Made by a program: the position numbers and the translations under genes. A stretch of DNA of 64,000 nucleotides from an uncultured Sphingomonadaceae bacterium (GTDB lineage: Bacteria > Pseudomonadota > Alphaproteobacteria > Sphingomonadales > Sphingomonadaceae). The notes under the pieces were generated by a model, which was given only the letters and a program-made list of their open reading frames with translations, was not told the origin of the DNA and searched no databases. The stretch covers positions 248,001 through 312,000 of the forward strand of contig CANLQG010000003.1 of NCBI GenBank assembly GCA_947493195.1, in the 5' to 3' direction. Positions 28,122 to 37,434 of the stretch are shown in pieces. Position 1 is the stretch's first letter. Every line of letters starts with the position of its first letter.

Positions 28122-29342
28122 CTAGAGCCCAACCCTGTCGAAAGCCTGTCCGATATCCTCGATCAGGTCGAGCGGATCTTCCAGCCCCACGTTAATGCGC
28201 AGCATGCCGTCCTCGATACCCGCAGCCGCGCGGCCTTCTGCGCCCATGTTGTGGTGCGTGGTGGTGGCCGGGTGGCACATCAGGCTTTTCGCATCACCAA
28301 TGTTGTTGGAGATATCGACCAGTTCCAGCGCGTTGCAGATCGCCATCGCGTTCTCCTTCGCCTGGTCTCCCGATCCGGGCGCGAAGAAAGCGAAGATCGG
28401 CCCGGCCGCGGTCATCTGCCGGTGCGCCAGTTCATGCTGCGGATGGCTGGGCAGCCACGGGTGCAGCACCCGCAGGCCGCGATCCTCGATGAACTGCGCC
28501 ACCTGCAGGGCATTGGCACTCTGCACGGGTGCGCGCAGGGGCAGCGTTTCCAGCCCCTTCATCACCACCCAGGCGTTGAACGGCGCGCAGATTGGCCCGG
28601 TATTGCGCTGGAAGGGAGAGAGCTTCTCCTCAATCCACTCTCGGCTGGAGCAGACCGCGCCCGCCATCACGCGGCCCTGCCCGTCCATCATCTTGGTGGC
28701 CGAATAGGCGACAACGTCCGCGCCGAAATCCAGCGGGCGCTGGAGAATCGGCGTGGCAAAGGCGTTATCGACGACTGTGGTGATCCCCTTCGAGCGTGCG
28801 AGGCCGCAGACGAATTCCAGGTCCACCAGGTCCATCGTGGGGTTGGCCGGGGTTTCGAAGAAGAACGCTTTCGTGTTGGGCTGCACGGCGGCTTCCCAGG
28901 CGGCGTTGTCCGTCCCGTCGATCGCGGTGTGCGTGATGCCGAAACGATTGAGCACGTTGTCGAGGATCCAACGGCAGCTGCCGAATGCCGCGCGGCCCGC
29001 CACCACGTGATCACCTGCCGATAGCATGCACAGCAGCGAACTGGTCATGGCCGCCATGCCGCTGGCCTGCACCAGGCAAGCCTCTGCCCCCTCCATCGCG
29101 GCGATGCGGTCTTGCAGCATCTCCACCGTGGGGTTCTTGAAACGAGAATACTGCATTCCCTGCGCATCGCCCGCGAACCGCGCGGCCACTTCCTGCGCGC
29201 TGTCGAAGGTGAAGCCGCTGGTGAGGTAGAGCGCTTCGCTCGTCTCGCCATGCTCGCTGCGGTGCGTGCCCGCGCGCACGGCCTGCGTTGCGGGACGCCA
29301 CTTTGCGGTGATGCGAGGATCGGTGCCGGTTGTCTTTTTCAT
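28122..29342 (-). CDS. metZ: O-succinylhomoserine sulfhydrylase
   Basis: A PLP enzyme that makes homocysteine from O-succinylhomoserine and sulfide in methionine synthesis. The 406-aa protein has the Cys/Met-metabolism family signature: YSRFKNPTVEMLQDRIAAMEGAEACL, FETPANPTMDLVDL, and the PLP lysine in SATKMMDGQGR. It resembles MetZ more than MetB or MetC by the VVAGRAAFGSCRWI segment, though a specificity call from sequence alone carries some risk. No SAM-II-like leader was seen in the 44 bp upstream. Confidence 0.87.
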   Translation of the reverse strand: MKKTTGTDPRITAKWRPATQAVRAGTHRSEHGETSEALYLTSGFTFDSAQEVAARFAGDAQGMQYSRFKNPTVEMLQDRIAAMEGAEACLVQASGMAAMTSSLLCMLSAGDHVVAGRAAFGSCRWILDNVLNRFGITHTAIDGTDNAAWEAAVQPNTKAFFFETPANPTMDLVDLEFVCGLARSKGITTVVDNAFATPILQRPLDFGADVVAYSATKMMDGQGRVMAGAVCSSREWIEEKLSPFQRNTGPICAPFNAWVVMKGLETLPLRAPVQSANALQVAQFIEDRGLRVLHPWLPSHPQHELAHRQMTAAGPIFAFFAPGSGDQAKENAMAICNALELVDISNNIGDAKSLMCHPATTTHHNMGAEGRAAAGIEDGMLRINVGLEDPLDLIEDIGQAFDRVGL

Positions 29343-29386
29343 CTCAGGCTGCGTTTAGGCAGCCACCGGGCGTGGAGCAAGCCGAG

Positions 29387-29731
29387 TCAGCGGCCACGCA
29401 ACCATTTCAGTGCGCCGGCCTCCAGCCCCTTGAACTTCGGCCAGCCATCGCGCGTATCGTCCAGCGGGGCGAGCAGCAGCGGGGCATCATCGGGCAACTG
29501 CCACTTGATCCGGTGATAAAGTTTTGACCGCGAGAGGTCAGAGCGCACCAGCCAGAGGCCCGGTGCCAGCGGGTGCGCATCGCCGTGCCAATCGAACCCG
29601 TCCGGCAGATCGGCGTCGAACCACGACAGGTAGAGTGCCTGTTCGATCTCTTGATCCGGTTGCTGATCGCGTTCGCGGGCCATGTCCAACCAAGCAGCAA
29701 CGCGGCGCGTGGTTCCAAGGGCGATTGTCAT
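29387..29731 (-). CDS. Conserved hypothetical protein
   Basis: 114 aa from ATG 29731. It contains a charged first half and a Trp-rich block (SWFDADLPDGFDWHGD; LAPGLWLVRSDLSRSKLYH; DTRDGWPKFKGLEAG). No domain is recognised. It is divergent from the PMT-type transferase (30 bp between starts) and lies 44 bp ahead of metZ, so co-transcription with metZ is possible. Confidence 0.6.
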   Translation of the reverse strand: MTIALGTTRRVAAWLDMARERDQQPDQEIEQALYLSWFDADLPDGFDWHGDAHPLAPGLWLVRSDLSRSKLYHRIKWQLPDDAPLLLAPLDDTRDGWPKFKGLEAGALKWLRGR

Positions 29732-29761
29732 GTGCTGCGCGCCTGCTATTCCCTGCCCGCA

Positions 29762-31048
29762 ATGAGCGCGCCGCCCGTCCATCCCCGCGATCCGATTGTC
29801 TGGAACAGCCTGATCGCGCTGGCTTTCCTGCTGGCCTGCCTGGTGCGCCTGGGCATCCCAAGCGCGCCCTATTTCGACGAGGTGCATTACCTGCCCGCCG
29901 CGCGCGCCGTGCTTGATCTGGCGCAGGCGACCAATGTCGAACATCCGCCGCTGGCCAAGCAGATCATCGCTGCAGGCATCGCCCTGTTCGGTGACGAGCC
30001 GCTGGGCTGGCGCATTTTCAGCGTCGTGTTCGGCACGCTGGCGCTGTTCGCTGCCATGCGGACGATGTGGTTCGCCAGTCGCACGCGCACCGCCAGCCTG
30101 CTGACCGGACTGTTCGTCGCCACCAACTTCCTGCTGTTCGTCCACGCGCGCATCGCCATGCTGGACGTGTTCATGGTCGCTTTCCTGCTGCTGGCCGCGT
30201 GGATGTTCGCCGCTGCCCTGCGAGAGAACGAGACCGCGCGCTGGCGGCTGGCCGTGGCAGGCGTCGCGCTGGGCTGCGCCATGGCATCGAAGTGGAACGC
30301 CGTTCCGCTTGCCGTGCTGCCCGGCCTTGCATTTCTAGTGGCGCGCTGGGCGGCGGGGCGGCGACGGCTGGTGATGTCGGCGCGCGGCTGGCCGATTGGC
30401 GGGATGACGCTGTGGGAGGCGGGCCTATGGCTCGGCGTGGTGCCGCTGCTGGTCTATGCCGCGACGTTCTGGCCGTTTCTTTACTGGAGCGTGCCGGGGG
30501 CCGACCCTGCCGGCCTGATCGACCTGCACCGGCACATGCTGAGCCTGCAGACTCAGGTGCCCGAACCCCATCCCTACCAGAGCAACTGGTGGGACTGGGT
30601 GATCAACCGCCGGGCGATCTGGTATCTGTACGAGCCTGTCGATGGTGCCCAGCGCGGCATCATGCTGATCGGCAACCCGGTGACGATGTGGTTCGGCCTG
30701 ATCGCCATGGGCTGGTGCGCGTGGACCGGCTGGCAGAGCCGCCACGAGGCGCCCCGGTGGGACTGCATCACGCTGGTGGTGGTTTACGTGGCAAGCCTTG
30801 GCCTGTGGATCGTCGCGCCCAAGGCGGTGCAGTTCTACTTCCACTATTTCCTGGCCGGAATGGCGATCAGCGCGGCCTTGGCGCTGGCAGTGGAGAGACT
30901 GTGGCAACGCGGCGAACGGCTCGTGCCCTGGGCGCTGGTGCTGGGCGCGCTCGGATTCTCCCTGTACTGGTTTCCTATCCTGACCGCCGCCCCGCTGGAA
31001 GATCCACAGGACTTCCTGAAATGGGCGTGGACGCAAGGGTGGCGCTAG
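29762..31048 (+). CDS. PMT-type (dolichyl-phosphate-mannose) protein glycosyltransferase
   Basis: 428 aa from ATG 29762. A GT39-like integral membrane enzyme: a first membrane helix, then the acidic catalytic loop SAPYFDEVHYLPAARAVLD (about 38-56), and NVEHPPLAKQIIA. Many further helices follow, with the conserved LGCAMASKWNAVPLAV block. The family transfers a sugar from a polyprenyl phosphate to proteins or lipids on the outer face of the inner membrane. The nearby GT2-GtrA gene at 31.5-32.7 kb could make the polyprenyl-phosphate sugar donor. Confidence 0.85.
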   Translation: MSAPPVHPRDPIVWNSLIALAFLLACLVRLGIPSAPYFDEVHYLPAARAVLDLAQATNVEHPPLAKQIIAAGIALFGDEPLGWRIFSVVFGTLALFAAMRTMWFASRTRTASLLTGLFVATNFLLFVHARIAMLDVFMVAFLLLAAWMFAAALRENETARWRLAVAGVALGCAMASKWNAVPLAVLPGLAFLVARWAAGRRRLVMSARGWPIGGMTLWEAGLWLGVVPLLVYAATFWPFLYWSVPGADPAGLIDLHRHMLSLQTQVPEPHPYQSNWWDWVINRRAIWYLYEPVDGAQRGIMLIGNPVTMWFGLIAMGWCAWTGWQSRHEAPRWDCITLVVVYVASLGLWIVAPKAVQFYFHYFLAGMAISAALALAVERLWQRGERLVPWALVLGALGFSLYWFPILTAAPLEDPQDFLKWAWTQGWR

Positions 31049-31052
31049 GCTG

Positions 31053-31334
31053 CTAGCCCTGCTTGCGGCGGTCTTCCAGGTCGAATACCTCGATGGTGCC
31101 GCCCTCGGAGTGATTGATCCGCACGCTTTCGCGTTCGTCCATGGTGTCGAGATCGGCGAAGGCCTCTTCGATCTCCGCGCGTTTTTCCAGGATCAGGCGA
31201 GCCACGCCTTCGGTCAGGCCGCCTTCGTCACCAACCCGACCAAGCGCAGCGGCGATATCGCCGATGACCGCGCTTTTCGGGGTCATGTGCAGATGCCCCC
31301 GGTTGTCGACGTAGGCCTCGATAGACTTCGCCAT
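31053..31334 (-). CDS. Small conserved hypothetical protein
   Basis: 93 aa from MAKSIEAYVDNRGHLH (31334), the more likely start than an ATG ten codons upstream. It is helical and acidic, with IGDIAAALGRVGDEGGLTEG and ILEKRAEIEEAFADLDTM, and no cysteine or membrane segment. No domain is recognised. It converges with the PMT-type gene, with 4 bp between stops. The 191 bp to the next gene hold nothing notable. Confidence 0.6.
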   Translation of the reverse strand: MAKSIEAYVDNRGHLHMTPKSAVIGDIAAALGRVGDEGGLTEGVARLILEKRAEIEEAFADLDTMDERESVRINHSEGGTIEVFDLEDRRKQG

Positions 31335-31525
31335 GCTTCGTGATTCCCTGTTGTTTCGTCCCAAAACATACAGTGCAACCCCCTGTTAAGCAAGGAACAG
31401 GTCGGGCTTTGGTTAATGCTATCCGCAACTATTCATGGGCTACGCAGAACTGGCCTTTAGTTTCACTGGCGCTGTTCTTTTCGCACAAGTAACGGCAACT
31501 TTCTGCAACGGCCGTCGGCACTGGA

Positions 31526-32692
31526 CTAGCGGAAGCGTCCCCAGACGAACTTGCTGGACAGCGCGTAATTCCAGACGGAGGCAATCACCACACCCACCAG
31601 CGCGGCAGCCCACCAGACCAGCCCCTGGTCGTTCAGCACGGTCGCCACGGCGACATTGGCGAAAGCTCCCACGGCGCAGGCACCGCAGAACTTCAGCCAG
31701 CCCCAGAACATGTCGTTAGCCCCGCCCAGCTTCTTGTCGCGGTAGGTCAGCAGGTTGTTGAGCCAGAAATTGAACGTCATCGCTACCATCGTGGCGATCG
31801 CCTGCGCCCAGCCGAAGCCGATCTCTTCCGGCCAGTAGAGCACGGCGAGAACCGCCATGTGCACGAAAACGCCCAGCCCACCGACCATGCCGAACAGGGC
31901 AAAGCGAACAGGTATCCAGCGACCAAGGTAGCGGTCGATCAGCCCGGCGACGAAATCCACGACAACGCCGTTGTCGAGCTTGCTCTCCCCGCTCAGGCGT
32001 TCGGCAAATTTCAAGGGGAATTCCTTCACTTTCAAGCGTGGCTGGGCGGTCGCGAGGATATCCAGCATGATCTTGAAGCCGATGCCGGAAAGCTTGGGTG
32101 CCTGCTGGCGCAATTGCTCCGTGCGCAACAGGAAGAAGCCGCTCATGGCGTCGGTCAATTCGGTGCCGGTCAGCTTACGCGCCAGCGCGTTGGCAACGCG
32201 GCTGCCCTTCTCTCGGCCCTTGCTGGAAAGGCCATCGGCGTTGCCGCCCGCGGCGAAACGGCTGGCATAGGCGAGGTCGTACTCGCCCGATTTCACGGCG
32301 GCGAGCATATCGTTCAGCAGCGCGGGGTCGTGCTGGTGATCGGCATCCATCACCGCGACGAAGGGCGCAGCGGTGGCGCACATGCCCTCTATCGCGGCGC
32401 TGGCGAGGCCACGGCGGCCGATGCGCTGGATCACCCGGATGCGCGGGTCGGTCTGCCCAATACGGCGCGCTTCCTCTGCCGTGCCGTCATGCGAATTGTC
32501 GTCGACGAACACGGCTTCCCAGCCGGACGGCCCCAGCGCCTTCTCCAGCCGTTCCACCATGGGCGCAATATTGCCGCGTTCGTTCAGGGTCGGCAGCACC
32601 ACGGCCAGTTCCAGCGGACGCGAGGCCTGCGCTTTTGCCATGGTCGCGGCGGCCTGTATCTGCTGCTGGAATTGCTCGTGGCTCATCTTCAT
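31526..32692 (-). CDS. Polyprenyl-phosphate sugar synthase: GT2 domain fused to GtrA membrane domain
   Basis: 388 aa. The N-terminal part (about 27-255) is a DPM1-like GT2 glycosyltransferase: [20 protein letters not shown], then [16 protein letters not shown], the metal-binding DADHQHDP near 117-124, and SGFFLLR. The C-terminal part (about 265-388) has four membrane helices of the GtrA type ([36 protein letters not shown]). This fusion makes polyprenyl-phosphate hexose and may help flip it. It pairs in function with the PMT-type transferase 0.5 kb away. Confidence 0.87.
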   Translation of the reverse strand: MKMSHEQFQQQIQAAATMAKAQASRPLELAVVLPTLNERGNIAPMVERLEKALGPSGWEAVFVDDNSHDGTAEEARRIGQTDPRIRVIQRIGRRGLASAAIEGMCATAAPFVAVMDADHQHDPALLNDMLAAVKSGEYDLAYASRFAAGGNADGLSSKGREKGSRVANALARKLTGTELTDAMSGFFLLRTEQLRQQAPKLSGIGFKIMLDILATAQPRLKVKEFPLKFAERLSGESKLDNGVVVDFVAGLIDRYLGRWIPVRFALFGMVGGLGVFVHMAVLAVLYWPEEIGFGWAQAIATMVAMTFNFWLNNLLTYRDKKLGGANDMFWGWLKFCGACAVGAFANVAVATVLNDQGLVWWAAALVGVVIASVWNYALSSKFVWGRFR

Positions 32693-32742
32693 GCTCCCCG
32701 GCTAGCGGGAATTGTTAACCATAAGGTTACCGGGACAGCGAA

Positions 32743-33801
32743 TTACAGCCTCTCCAGCACGGCGTCGCCGATCTCGGCAGTGCCCGCAGAGCCGCCCAAG
32801 TCGCCGCCCAGCACGCCCGCCTCCAGCGAGGCGGCAACGGCTTTCTCGATGCGCAATGCGTCCTCCTCGCGGCCCAGCGAGTGGCGCAGCAGCATGGCCA
32901 GCGAAAGGATCATCGCCATCGGATTGGCCTTGCCCTGCCCTGCGATATCCGGCGCAGAACCGTGGATGGGTTCGTACATGCCGAAAGTGCCGTATTGCGT
33001 CTGGCGTTCGCCCAGGGATGCGCTGGCCAGCAGGCCGATGGAGCCGACGCACATGCTCGCCTGGTCCGACAGGATATCGCCGAACAGATTGCCGGTTACG
33101 ATCACGTCGAACTGGCCGGGGTTGCGCACCATCTGCATGGCGGCGTTGTCGACATACATGTGGCTGAGCTCGACATCGGGATAGTCGGCGTGGGTTTCCG
33201 TCACCACGTCGCGCCACAGCTGGCTGGTTTCCAGCACATTGGCCTTGTCCACGCTGCACAGCTTGCCGCCCCGCCCTTGCGCGGCGCGGAAGGCGACGTG
33301 GGCGATGCGGCGCACCTCGTCCTCTGCATAGGACATGACATCGTAGCCCTGCCGCCTGCCGTCACCCAGCACGCGCATGGCCTTTTCGCCGAAGTACACA
33401 TCGCCGTTCAGCTCGCGCACGATCAGCACGTCGATCTGCCGCGCGATTTCGGGCTTCAGGCCGGACATGTCCTCCAGCCCCGGAAACATGGTGGCCGGGC
33501 GCAGGTTGGCGAACAGGCCAAGGTTGGAGCGCAGGCCGAGGATCGCCTGTTCCGGGCGCAGGTGGCGTTCCAGGGTGTCGCAGGCAGGATCGCCCACCGC
33601 GCCGAACAGCACGGCATCGGCATCGCGCGCCACTACCAGCGTTCCTTCCGGCAGCGGGTGGCCGTGCTTGCGGTAGGCCGCGCCGCCGACGTCGGCTTCG
33701 GTGAGTTCGAGGCCCGGCAGGTCCAGAGCATCCAGCACGCGGCGCGTCTGCGCCATGATTTCGGGGCCGATGCCGTCACCGGCAAGGAGGGCAATCTTCA
33801 T
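32743..33801 (-). CDS. leuB: 3-isopropylmalate dehydrogenase
   Basis: Catalyses oxidative decarboxylation of 3-isopropylmalate in leucine synthesis, using NAD+. The 352-aa sequence has the start [37 protein letters not shown], the catalytic [12 protein letters not shown] region, and the metal-binding [27 protein letters not shown] (given in parts), plus [19 protein letters not shown]. All catalytic residues appear intact. No leucine-type leader peptide is visible, since recO is only 15 bp upstream. Confidence 0.96.
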   Translation of the reverse strand: MKIALLAGDGIGPEIMAQTRRVLDALDLPGLELTEADVGGAAYRKHGHPLPEGTLVVARDADAVLFGAVGDPACDTLERHLRPEQAILGLRSNLGLFANLRPATMFPGLEDMSGLKPEIARQIDVLIVRELNGDVYFGEKAMRVLGDGRRQGYDVMSYAEDEVRRIAHVAFRAAQGRGGKLCSVDKANVLETSQLWRDVVTETHADYPDVELSHMYVDNAAMQMVRNPGQFDVIVTGNLFGDILSDQASMCVGSIGLLASASLGERQTQYGTFGMYEPIHGSAPDIAGQGKANPMAMILSLAMLLRHSLGREEDALRIEKAVAASLEAGVLGGDLGGSAGTAEIGDAVLERL

Positions 33802-33816
33802 CGGGCTATCTTCATC

Positions 33817-34416
33817 TCAGGCAATCCGTCCCAGCAATTCTCTCAGGCGATTGCGGGCCGCCATAACGTCTGCGCGCCGGTCGGCAAGCAGGTAGTGATC
33901 GATAGCGGGGCCGAGCGCGTCCATCACCTCCAGCACCTCGCGCATTTCGCCAGGTGGCCGCTCGCCCGCGCCGCCATAACCCAGTTCGCGCAGCAGCAGC
34001 ACCTCGTAACCCACCAGCGCGCTGGCCCAGCCGCGTGCGCTGGGCGCATGACAAATAGCCGAAAGCGTGCCTTCCAGCGCGTTGAAAAGCGGAGGGTATG
34101 GCTCCCGTTCGGGCAAGGCAGAAGCGGTGAGCGCGGTGATCCAGCCTATCGCGGCGGCGGGCAGCGGCTCCGCCAGCCACGGCCCACGGCTCTCGGTCAG
34201 TTCCACCTTGGCGAAAGGCAACTGGCTGGCAGAGCGAGCGCTGAGTTGCAGGTCCACCGCGTTGCCGGGGATCATTACAGGCCGCAAGGTTCGTCCGCGT
34301 CCGCCCGCGACATAGCCCGCAACCACGCCGAACTCCTCGGTCAGGAATCGCGCCACAACGGCCGTCTCGCCATGCTGGCGCGCGGCAATCAGAATGGCGG
34401 GAGCGCGAACGTGCAT
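33817..34416 (-). CDS. recO: DNA repair protein RecO
   Basis: RecO anneals single strands and loads RecA with RecR. The 199-aa sequence begins with the OB-fold (APAILIAARQHGETAVVARF, then GGRGRTLRPVMIPGNAVDLQLSAR) and continues with the helical domain (ALVGYEVLLLRELGYGG). It is shorter than the common 240 aa, and the zinc-binding cysteines seen in some RecO proteins are absent. It lies 15 bp from leuB. Confidence 0.9.
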   Translation of the reverse strand: MHVRAPAILIAARQHGETAVVARFLTEEFGVVAGYVAGGRGRTLRPVMIPGNAVDLQLSARSASQLPFAKVELTESRGPWLAEPLPAAAIGWITALTASALPEREPYPPLFNALEGTLSAICHAPSARGWASALVGYEVLLLRELGYGGAGERPPGEMREVLEVMDALGPAIDHYLLADRRADVMAARNRLRELLGRIA

Positions 34417-34480
34417 CCGGCTGCTGTGGGCAAATCGGGGGAATGCTGCAAGGGCGCAGCGGCGCGTCGGCGCCTGCGGA

Positions 34481-34735
34481 CTATGCCTTGTCGGCCAGCT
34501 TGGCTTCGAGCGCGGCGATCTTCGCTTCGAGAATATCCACCTTCTCGCGAGCCATGGCCGCCATGTCCTTCACCGCGTCGAACTCTTCACGGCTGACGAA
34601 GTCGAGGCCGCCCATGGCTTCCTTCAGCTTCTCGCGCGCGCCATCGCGTGCTTCACGGCTCATCCCGGCAAAGGTGCCAGCCGCGCTGTTGGCGAGTTTG
34701 ACGAAGTCGGCGATCAGGGGGTTCTGGCTCTGCAT
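34481..34735 (-). CDS. ubiK: UbiK-family (BMFP) ubiquinone biosynthesis accessory factor
   Basis: 84 aa. It has the BMFP/UbiK pattern: MQSQNPLIADFVKLANSAAG, a basic helix REARDGAREKLKEAM, then FVSREEFDAVKDMAAMAREK and a C-terminal coiled coil (ILEAKIAALEAKLADKA) that forms trimers in relatives. The enterobacterial protein helps UbiJ/Ubi enzymes work at the membrane; the same role here is inferred. Confidence 0.85.
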   Translation of the reverse strand: MQSQNPLIADFVKLANSAAGTFAGMSREARDGAREKLKEAMGGLDFVSREEFDAVKDMAAMAREKVDILEAKIAALEAKLADKA

Positions 34736-34771
34736 GGGGTTTATTTGGGGCCTGTGCGCAAGAAACTCAAC

Positions 34772-35326
34772 CTACAACTCTATACGCTGCACCGCGCCCG
34801 ATTGCTCCACCTCGCCCGCTTCGGGGTTGGCTTGCAGGAACTGCCAGTTGAGCAGCGTGGCGAACAGCGCCCAGGCGAGATAGGGCAGCAGCAGGATGCC
34901 GGCCCATTTGCGCACCCTGAAGAACAGTACGATGGTGACGATCAGCGTCACGTCCAGCGCCACGATCACCCACAGTGCCAGGGCAATCTCCTGCATGGCG
35001 AAGAAGGTTGGCGACCACGCCAGATTGATGGCGAAATGCACGATGAAGGCGACGATCGCCCACACCCGCAGGCGCGATCCCCAGGCCGCGCAGACCATCG
35101 CGAAAGCGAGGCCCATCATGAAATAGAGGATCGTCCAGACGATGCCGAAAGTCGCTGGCGGCGGAAACAGGTCGGGCTTTTCCAGCGACTGGAACCAGAG
35201 ATTGTCCGCCGCGCTGCCGCTCAGTTGCCCGGAAAGGAAGCCCAGCAGCATCACCGTGGGAACGATGAACAGGGACCAGCGGATCAGGCTGGCGCGCAAC
35301 TGCGCGGGGGAAGCAAGGCGGTTCAT
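34772..35326 (-). CDS. tspO: TspO/MBR family tryptophan-rich sensory protein
   Basis: 184 aa from MNRLASPAQLRA (35326). It has five predicted membrane helices and the family motifs SLEKPDLFPPPATFGIVWTILYF (in parts), FAINLAWSPTFFAMQ and LLPYLAWALFATLLNWQFLQANP. TspO binds tetrapyrroles and steroids in relatives and modulates pigment or stress responses in alphaproteobacteria. It begins 45 bp upstream of the tlyA stop, with ubiK downstream. Confidence 0.9.
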   Translation of the reverse strand: MNRLASPAQLRASLIRWSLFIVPTVMLLGFLSGQLSGSAADNLWFQSLEKPDLFPPPATFGIVWTILYFMMGLAFAMVCAAWGSRLRVWAIVAFIVHFAINLAWSPTFFAMQEIALALWVIVALDVTLIVTIVLFFRVRKWAGILLLPYLAWALFATLLNWQFLQANPEAGEVEQSGAVQRIEL

Positions 35327-35371
35327 CCGGTGGAGCGACTCCGTGATTCGTAAGGCCAATCTGGCGGCAGG

Positions 35372-36136
35372 TCAGCTATCACGCAAGGCGGAGACCAGGT
35401 ATTCCACGTTGCCCTCCGTTCCCGTTATGGGACTTTCGGTAATGCCCTGGATGTCCCAGCCACCGCTTTCCAGCCATTCACGCACCTCGTCGCACACCCT
35501 CTGGTGAAGGCCCGCATCGCGCACGATGCCGCCCTTGCCCACCTCGCCCTTCGCCACCTCGAACTGCGGTTTGATGAGCGCCACCAGCTGGCAGCGCGGG
35601 GCGGCTAGGGCGAGCGGCACTTCCAGCACCTTGGCAAGACCGATGAAGCTGGCATCGCACACCACCCAGTTGCAGGGCCTGTCGATAATTTCAGGCGTCA
35701 GCGCGCGGGCGTTGGTCTGCTCCAGCACGGTGATTCGATCATCCTGCCGCAGCTTCCAGGCAAGCTGGTTGGTGCCCACGTCCACGGCAAACACATGCGC
35801 CGCGCCGTGGTGCAGCAGCACCTGCGTAAAGCCGCCGGTGGAACTGCCGATGTCCATCGCCACCGCGCCGGTGGGATCGAGGCCGAAATGCTCGATGGCA
35901 TGGGCCAGCTTCACGCCGCCGCGCCCGACCCAGGGATGATCGCGCCCGCGCACCTCTATCGCCCAGTCATCAGGCACTTGCTGGCCGGACTTGTCGACGC
36001 GGCTGAGCTTTCCGGGCGGCCCGGCGAACACCAGGCCCGCCATGATCAGCGCCTGCGCACGGGTGCGCGATTCCGCTTCGCCGCGTTCGACGAGCATTGT
36101 GTCAATTCGGTTACGGGACGGCTTGCGCGAATTCAT
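35372..36136 (-). CDS. tlyA: TlyA-family rRNA 2'-O-methyltransferase
   Basis: 254 aa. An S4 RNA-binding domain (residues 10-70: IDTMLVERGEAESRTRAQAL) is followed by an FtsJ-type Rossmann methyltransferase with AMDIGSSTGGFTQVLLHHGA (about 95-114), VDVGTNQLAWKLRQD and VALIKPQFE. TlyA modifies 16S and 23S rRNA in mycobacteria; alphaproteobacterial members are often annotated as hemolysin A. The rRNA target here is inferred. Confidence 0.9.
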   Translation of the reverse strand: MNSRKPSRNRIDTMLVERGEAESRTRAQALIMAGLVFAGPPGKLSRVDKSGQQVPDDWAIEVRGRDHPWVGRGGVKLAHAIEHFGLDPTGAVAMDIGSSTGGFTQVLLHHGAAHVFAVDVGTNQLAWKLRQDDRITVLEQTNARALTPEIIDRPCNWVVCDASFIGLAKVLEVPLALAAPRCQLVALIKPQFEVAKGEVGKGGIVRDAGLHQRVCDEVREWLESGGWDIQGITESPITGTEGNVEYLVSALRDS

Positions 36137-36188
36137 GGGGACCGCGATAGAGCGGGCGATGGCCCCCGGTCCAGAAGGAACCTGCCCG

Positions 36189-36719
36189 ATGAAGTTTCGT
36201 CATGCCTTTACCCTCGCCCTCGTCGCTGCCTCCCTGGCGGCCTGCAACGATAGCGAGGATGTGTCCGAAGACCCCGCAGCGAACCAGCCCGAACCGGTGC
36301 TGACCAGCGCCCCCACGCCCACCGCCGCGCCCGACGGCACGGCGCTGGTGACGGGCAGCTGGGACGTGAACGAGAACCCGCAGGGCGGCGCGGCCTATTT
36401 CGGCGAACCCGAAACCGACGCAACGCTGGCCATCGAATGCGACCGCCTTTCGGGCACCGTCACCCTCGCCATCGCATCCGACGCGACGGAACCGCAGGCA
36501 TGGCGCATCGATGCGGGCGGAGAAGCTGCGCGCATCGACATGGTGCCGCGCGACAGCGCCATGCTGCCCTACCTGGAAGCCGAGATCGAAGGCGACCTTG
36601 CCATCTTCCATGCGTTTGCAACGCCTGGCGAAGTGGTCGTGCTGACCTCGCCGGACGGTGAGCGGATGCAATTCCCGACACATCCGGGCATCTCGCGCGT
36701 ATTGGATGCATGCAGCTAA
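36189..36719 (+). CDS. Lipoprotein of unknown function (first of a paralogous pair)
   Basis: 176 aa from MKFRHAFTLALVAASLAAC (36189); the lipobox Cys is residue 19. After a Pro/Thr-rich linker comes a domain of about 120 residues (WDVNENPQGGAAYFGEPETD...LAIECDR...MQFPTHPGISRVLDACS). Its layout, down to the final I-x-R-V-L/I-x-x-C, is shared with the next gene. The stop TAA overlaps the next start (TAATG), so the two are translationally coupled. No characterised family is recognised. Confidence 0.75.
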   Translation: MKFRHAFTLALVAASLAACNDSEDVSEDPAANQPEPVLTSAPTPTAAPDGTALVTGSWDVNENPQGGAAYFGEPETDATLAIECDRLSGTVTLAIASDATEPQAWRIDAGGEAARIDMVPRDSAMLPYLEAEIEGDLAIFHAFATPGEVVVLTSPDGERMQFPTHPGISRVLDACS

Positions 36720-37288
36720 TGAAATCGAACCTCCTCGCCGCCTCCTCCGCCCTGCTGGGCGCGCTGGCGCTGTCGGCCTGCGTGCCGCCCTCGCCCGAGC
36801 CCACGCCGGTGCCCTCTCCCACCCCCACGCCTACGCAGGCCCAGCCACAGGCCGCACCCGTGCAGGTGGTGACGCCCAGCTTCGACAACTGGATGGACGC
36901 GCCGCAGACGCCGGGTGACTGGCGTTATGTTGGGAACGCGGGCGATCCGCTGGCCTCGTTCGGCACCGGGCGCACGCCCGATACCGTGCAGCTTATCATC
37001 CGCTGCGAGCGCGCATCGCGCCGCGTCAGCATTGCCCGCGCCGGAACCGCGCCGGGCCAGGTAGAGATGCTGATCCGCACCGAAACGCAGGACCGGCGCC
37101 TGACTGCCAGCCCGTTCCGCGACGGCGATATCGAACTGATCGTCGCGCAGCTTGCCGCCAGCGATCCCCTGCTGGATGCGATGGCCTTTTCGAAGGGACG
37201 TTTCGCGGTGGATGTGACCGGCAAGAGCCCGATCTACGCGCCCGCCTGGCCGGAAATCACAAGGGTGATCGAGGATTGTCGCAGGTAG
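36719..37288 (+). CDS. Lipoprotein of unknown function (second of a paralogous pair)
   Basis: 189 aa from the ATG at 36719; an ATG three codons upstream is in frame. The signal peptide MKSNLLAASSALLGALALS ends in a lipobox with Cys21. A Pro-rich tether (PSPEPTPVPSPTPTPTQ) is followed by the same domain as the preceding gene: W-R-Y...TPDTVQLIIRCERASRRVS...PAWPEITRVIEDCRR. Both proteins carry one Cys near the start of the beta region and one at the very C-terminus, which could form a disulfide in the periplasm. Confidence 0.75.
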   Translation: MKSNLLAASSALLGALALSACVPPSPEPTPVPSPTPTPTQAQPQAAPVQVVTPSFDNWMDAPQTPGDWRYVGNAGDPLASFGTGRTPDTVQLIIRCERASRRVSIARAGTAPGQVEMLIRTETQDRRLTASPFRDGDIELIVAQLAASDPLLDAMAFSKGRFAVDVTGKSPIYAPAWPEITRVIEDCRR

Positions 37289-37434
37289 CCCTGGCGAACG
37301 CACGATTATCGCTGTGAAAAAGAATAATACAAGTCTTGCGTTCGGCCTCTGCGTGATTCACAAATGCACTCAAGACCAGCGGTCCACGCGGTCTTGCCCC
37401 CGGTGATACGGCAGGGTTCTGGCTCAAAAGCGCG

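Noticed and set aside
29343..29386. SAM-II riboswitch upstream of metZ
   Set aside because: SAM-II elements often precede met genes in alphaproteobacteria, but only 44 bp are available here and no matching pseudoknot pattern is visible.
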